A stretch of DNA of 5,676 nucleotides, taken from NCBI GenBank assembly GCA_025462785.1, contig JAOAPG010000219.1, positions 1 to 5,676 on the forward strand, given 5' to 3'. Below are positions 5,627-5,676 of the stretch, one piece after another. Under the pieces are notes generated by a model. The model ran no database searches and was not told the DNA's origin. It saw only the letters and a program-made list of their open reading frames with translations. The translations under genes and the position numbers were made by a program. This stretch comes from Acidobacteriaceae bacterium (GTDB taxonomy: Bacteria; Acidobacteriota; Terriglobia; Terriglobales; Acidobacteriaceae). The number at the start of each line of letters is the position of its first letter. Position 1 is the stretch's first letter.

Positions 5627-5676
5627 TGTGGGCTTACTGGCAAGATCTCTGGTGTTGGACCTTATGAATCGCAGTT
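5627..5676. other. Sequence upstream of trpA, nothing recognised
   Basis: In these 50 bases I see no Shine-Dalgarno sequence, promoter or repeat with confidence. A minus-strand frame reads about 13 codons and ends at a TAA around 5633, which could be the end of an upstream gene such as trpB, but the peptide does not resemble a TrpB C-terminus that I recognise. Confidence 0.4.

Overview
The window is ordinary chromosomal sequence from a moderately GC-rich bacterium. The style of the proteins and the repeat-filled gaps suggest an Acidobacteriota (Terriglobia-like) genome, but this rests on recalled family resemblance and not on a search.

Layout: the left end (1-656, + strand) is the 3' part of an M28-family zinc peptidase gene. 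All other genes lie on the minus strand and converge on it. Read in transcription order from the right, they are trpA (5626-4862), an AroQ-class chorismate mutase (4744-4421), a type I-beta DAHP synthase (4348-3329), prephenate dehydrogenase tyrA (3183-2281), and the two subunits of a 3-oxoacid CoA-transferase, scoA (2177-1473) and scoB (1403-729).

Function: DAHP synthase is the entry step of the shikimate pathway. Chorismate mutase and TyrA form the branch from chorismate through prephenate to 4-hydroxyphenylpyruvate. TrpA belongs to the tryptophan branch. This is therefore an aromatic amino acid cluster followed by a ketone-body/short-chain acyl-CoA module. All six minus-strand enzymes look intact, with their key catalytic residues present. 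The gaps are 50-145 bases, so the genes may share a transcript.

The most unusual content is in the gaps. Every gap between two genes in this window carries a short-period or inverted repeat. The scoA/scoB and trpA/chorismate mutase gaps hold a heptad family (NNGTCRT). The scoA/tyrA and tyrA/DAHP synthase gaps hold a CACAGAG octad family arranged as long inverted repeats. The chorismate mutase/DAHP synthase gap holds a second heptad family (YAGCYNY). The convergent gap at 657-728 holds a long hairpin. Several of these elements run into the genes, supplying stop codons, C-terminal codons, the tyrA Shine-Dalgarno sequence, or candidate start codons of scoB. I found no RNA genes, CRISPR array, transposase, or new multi-gene system.
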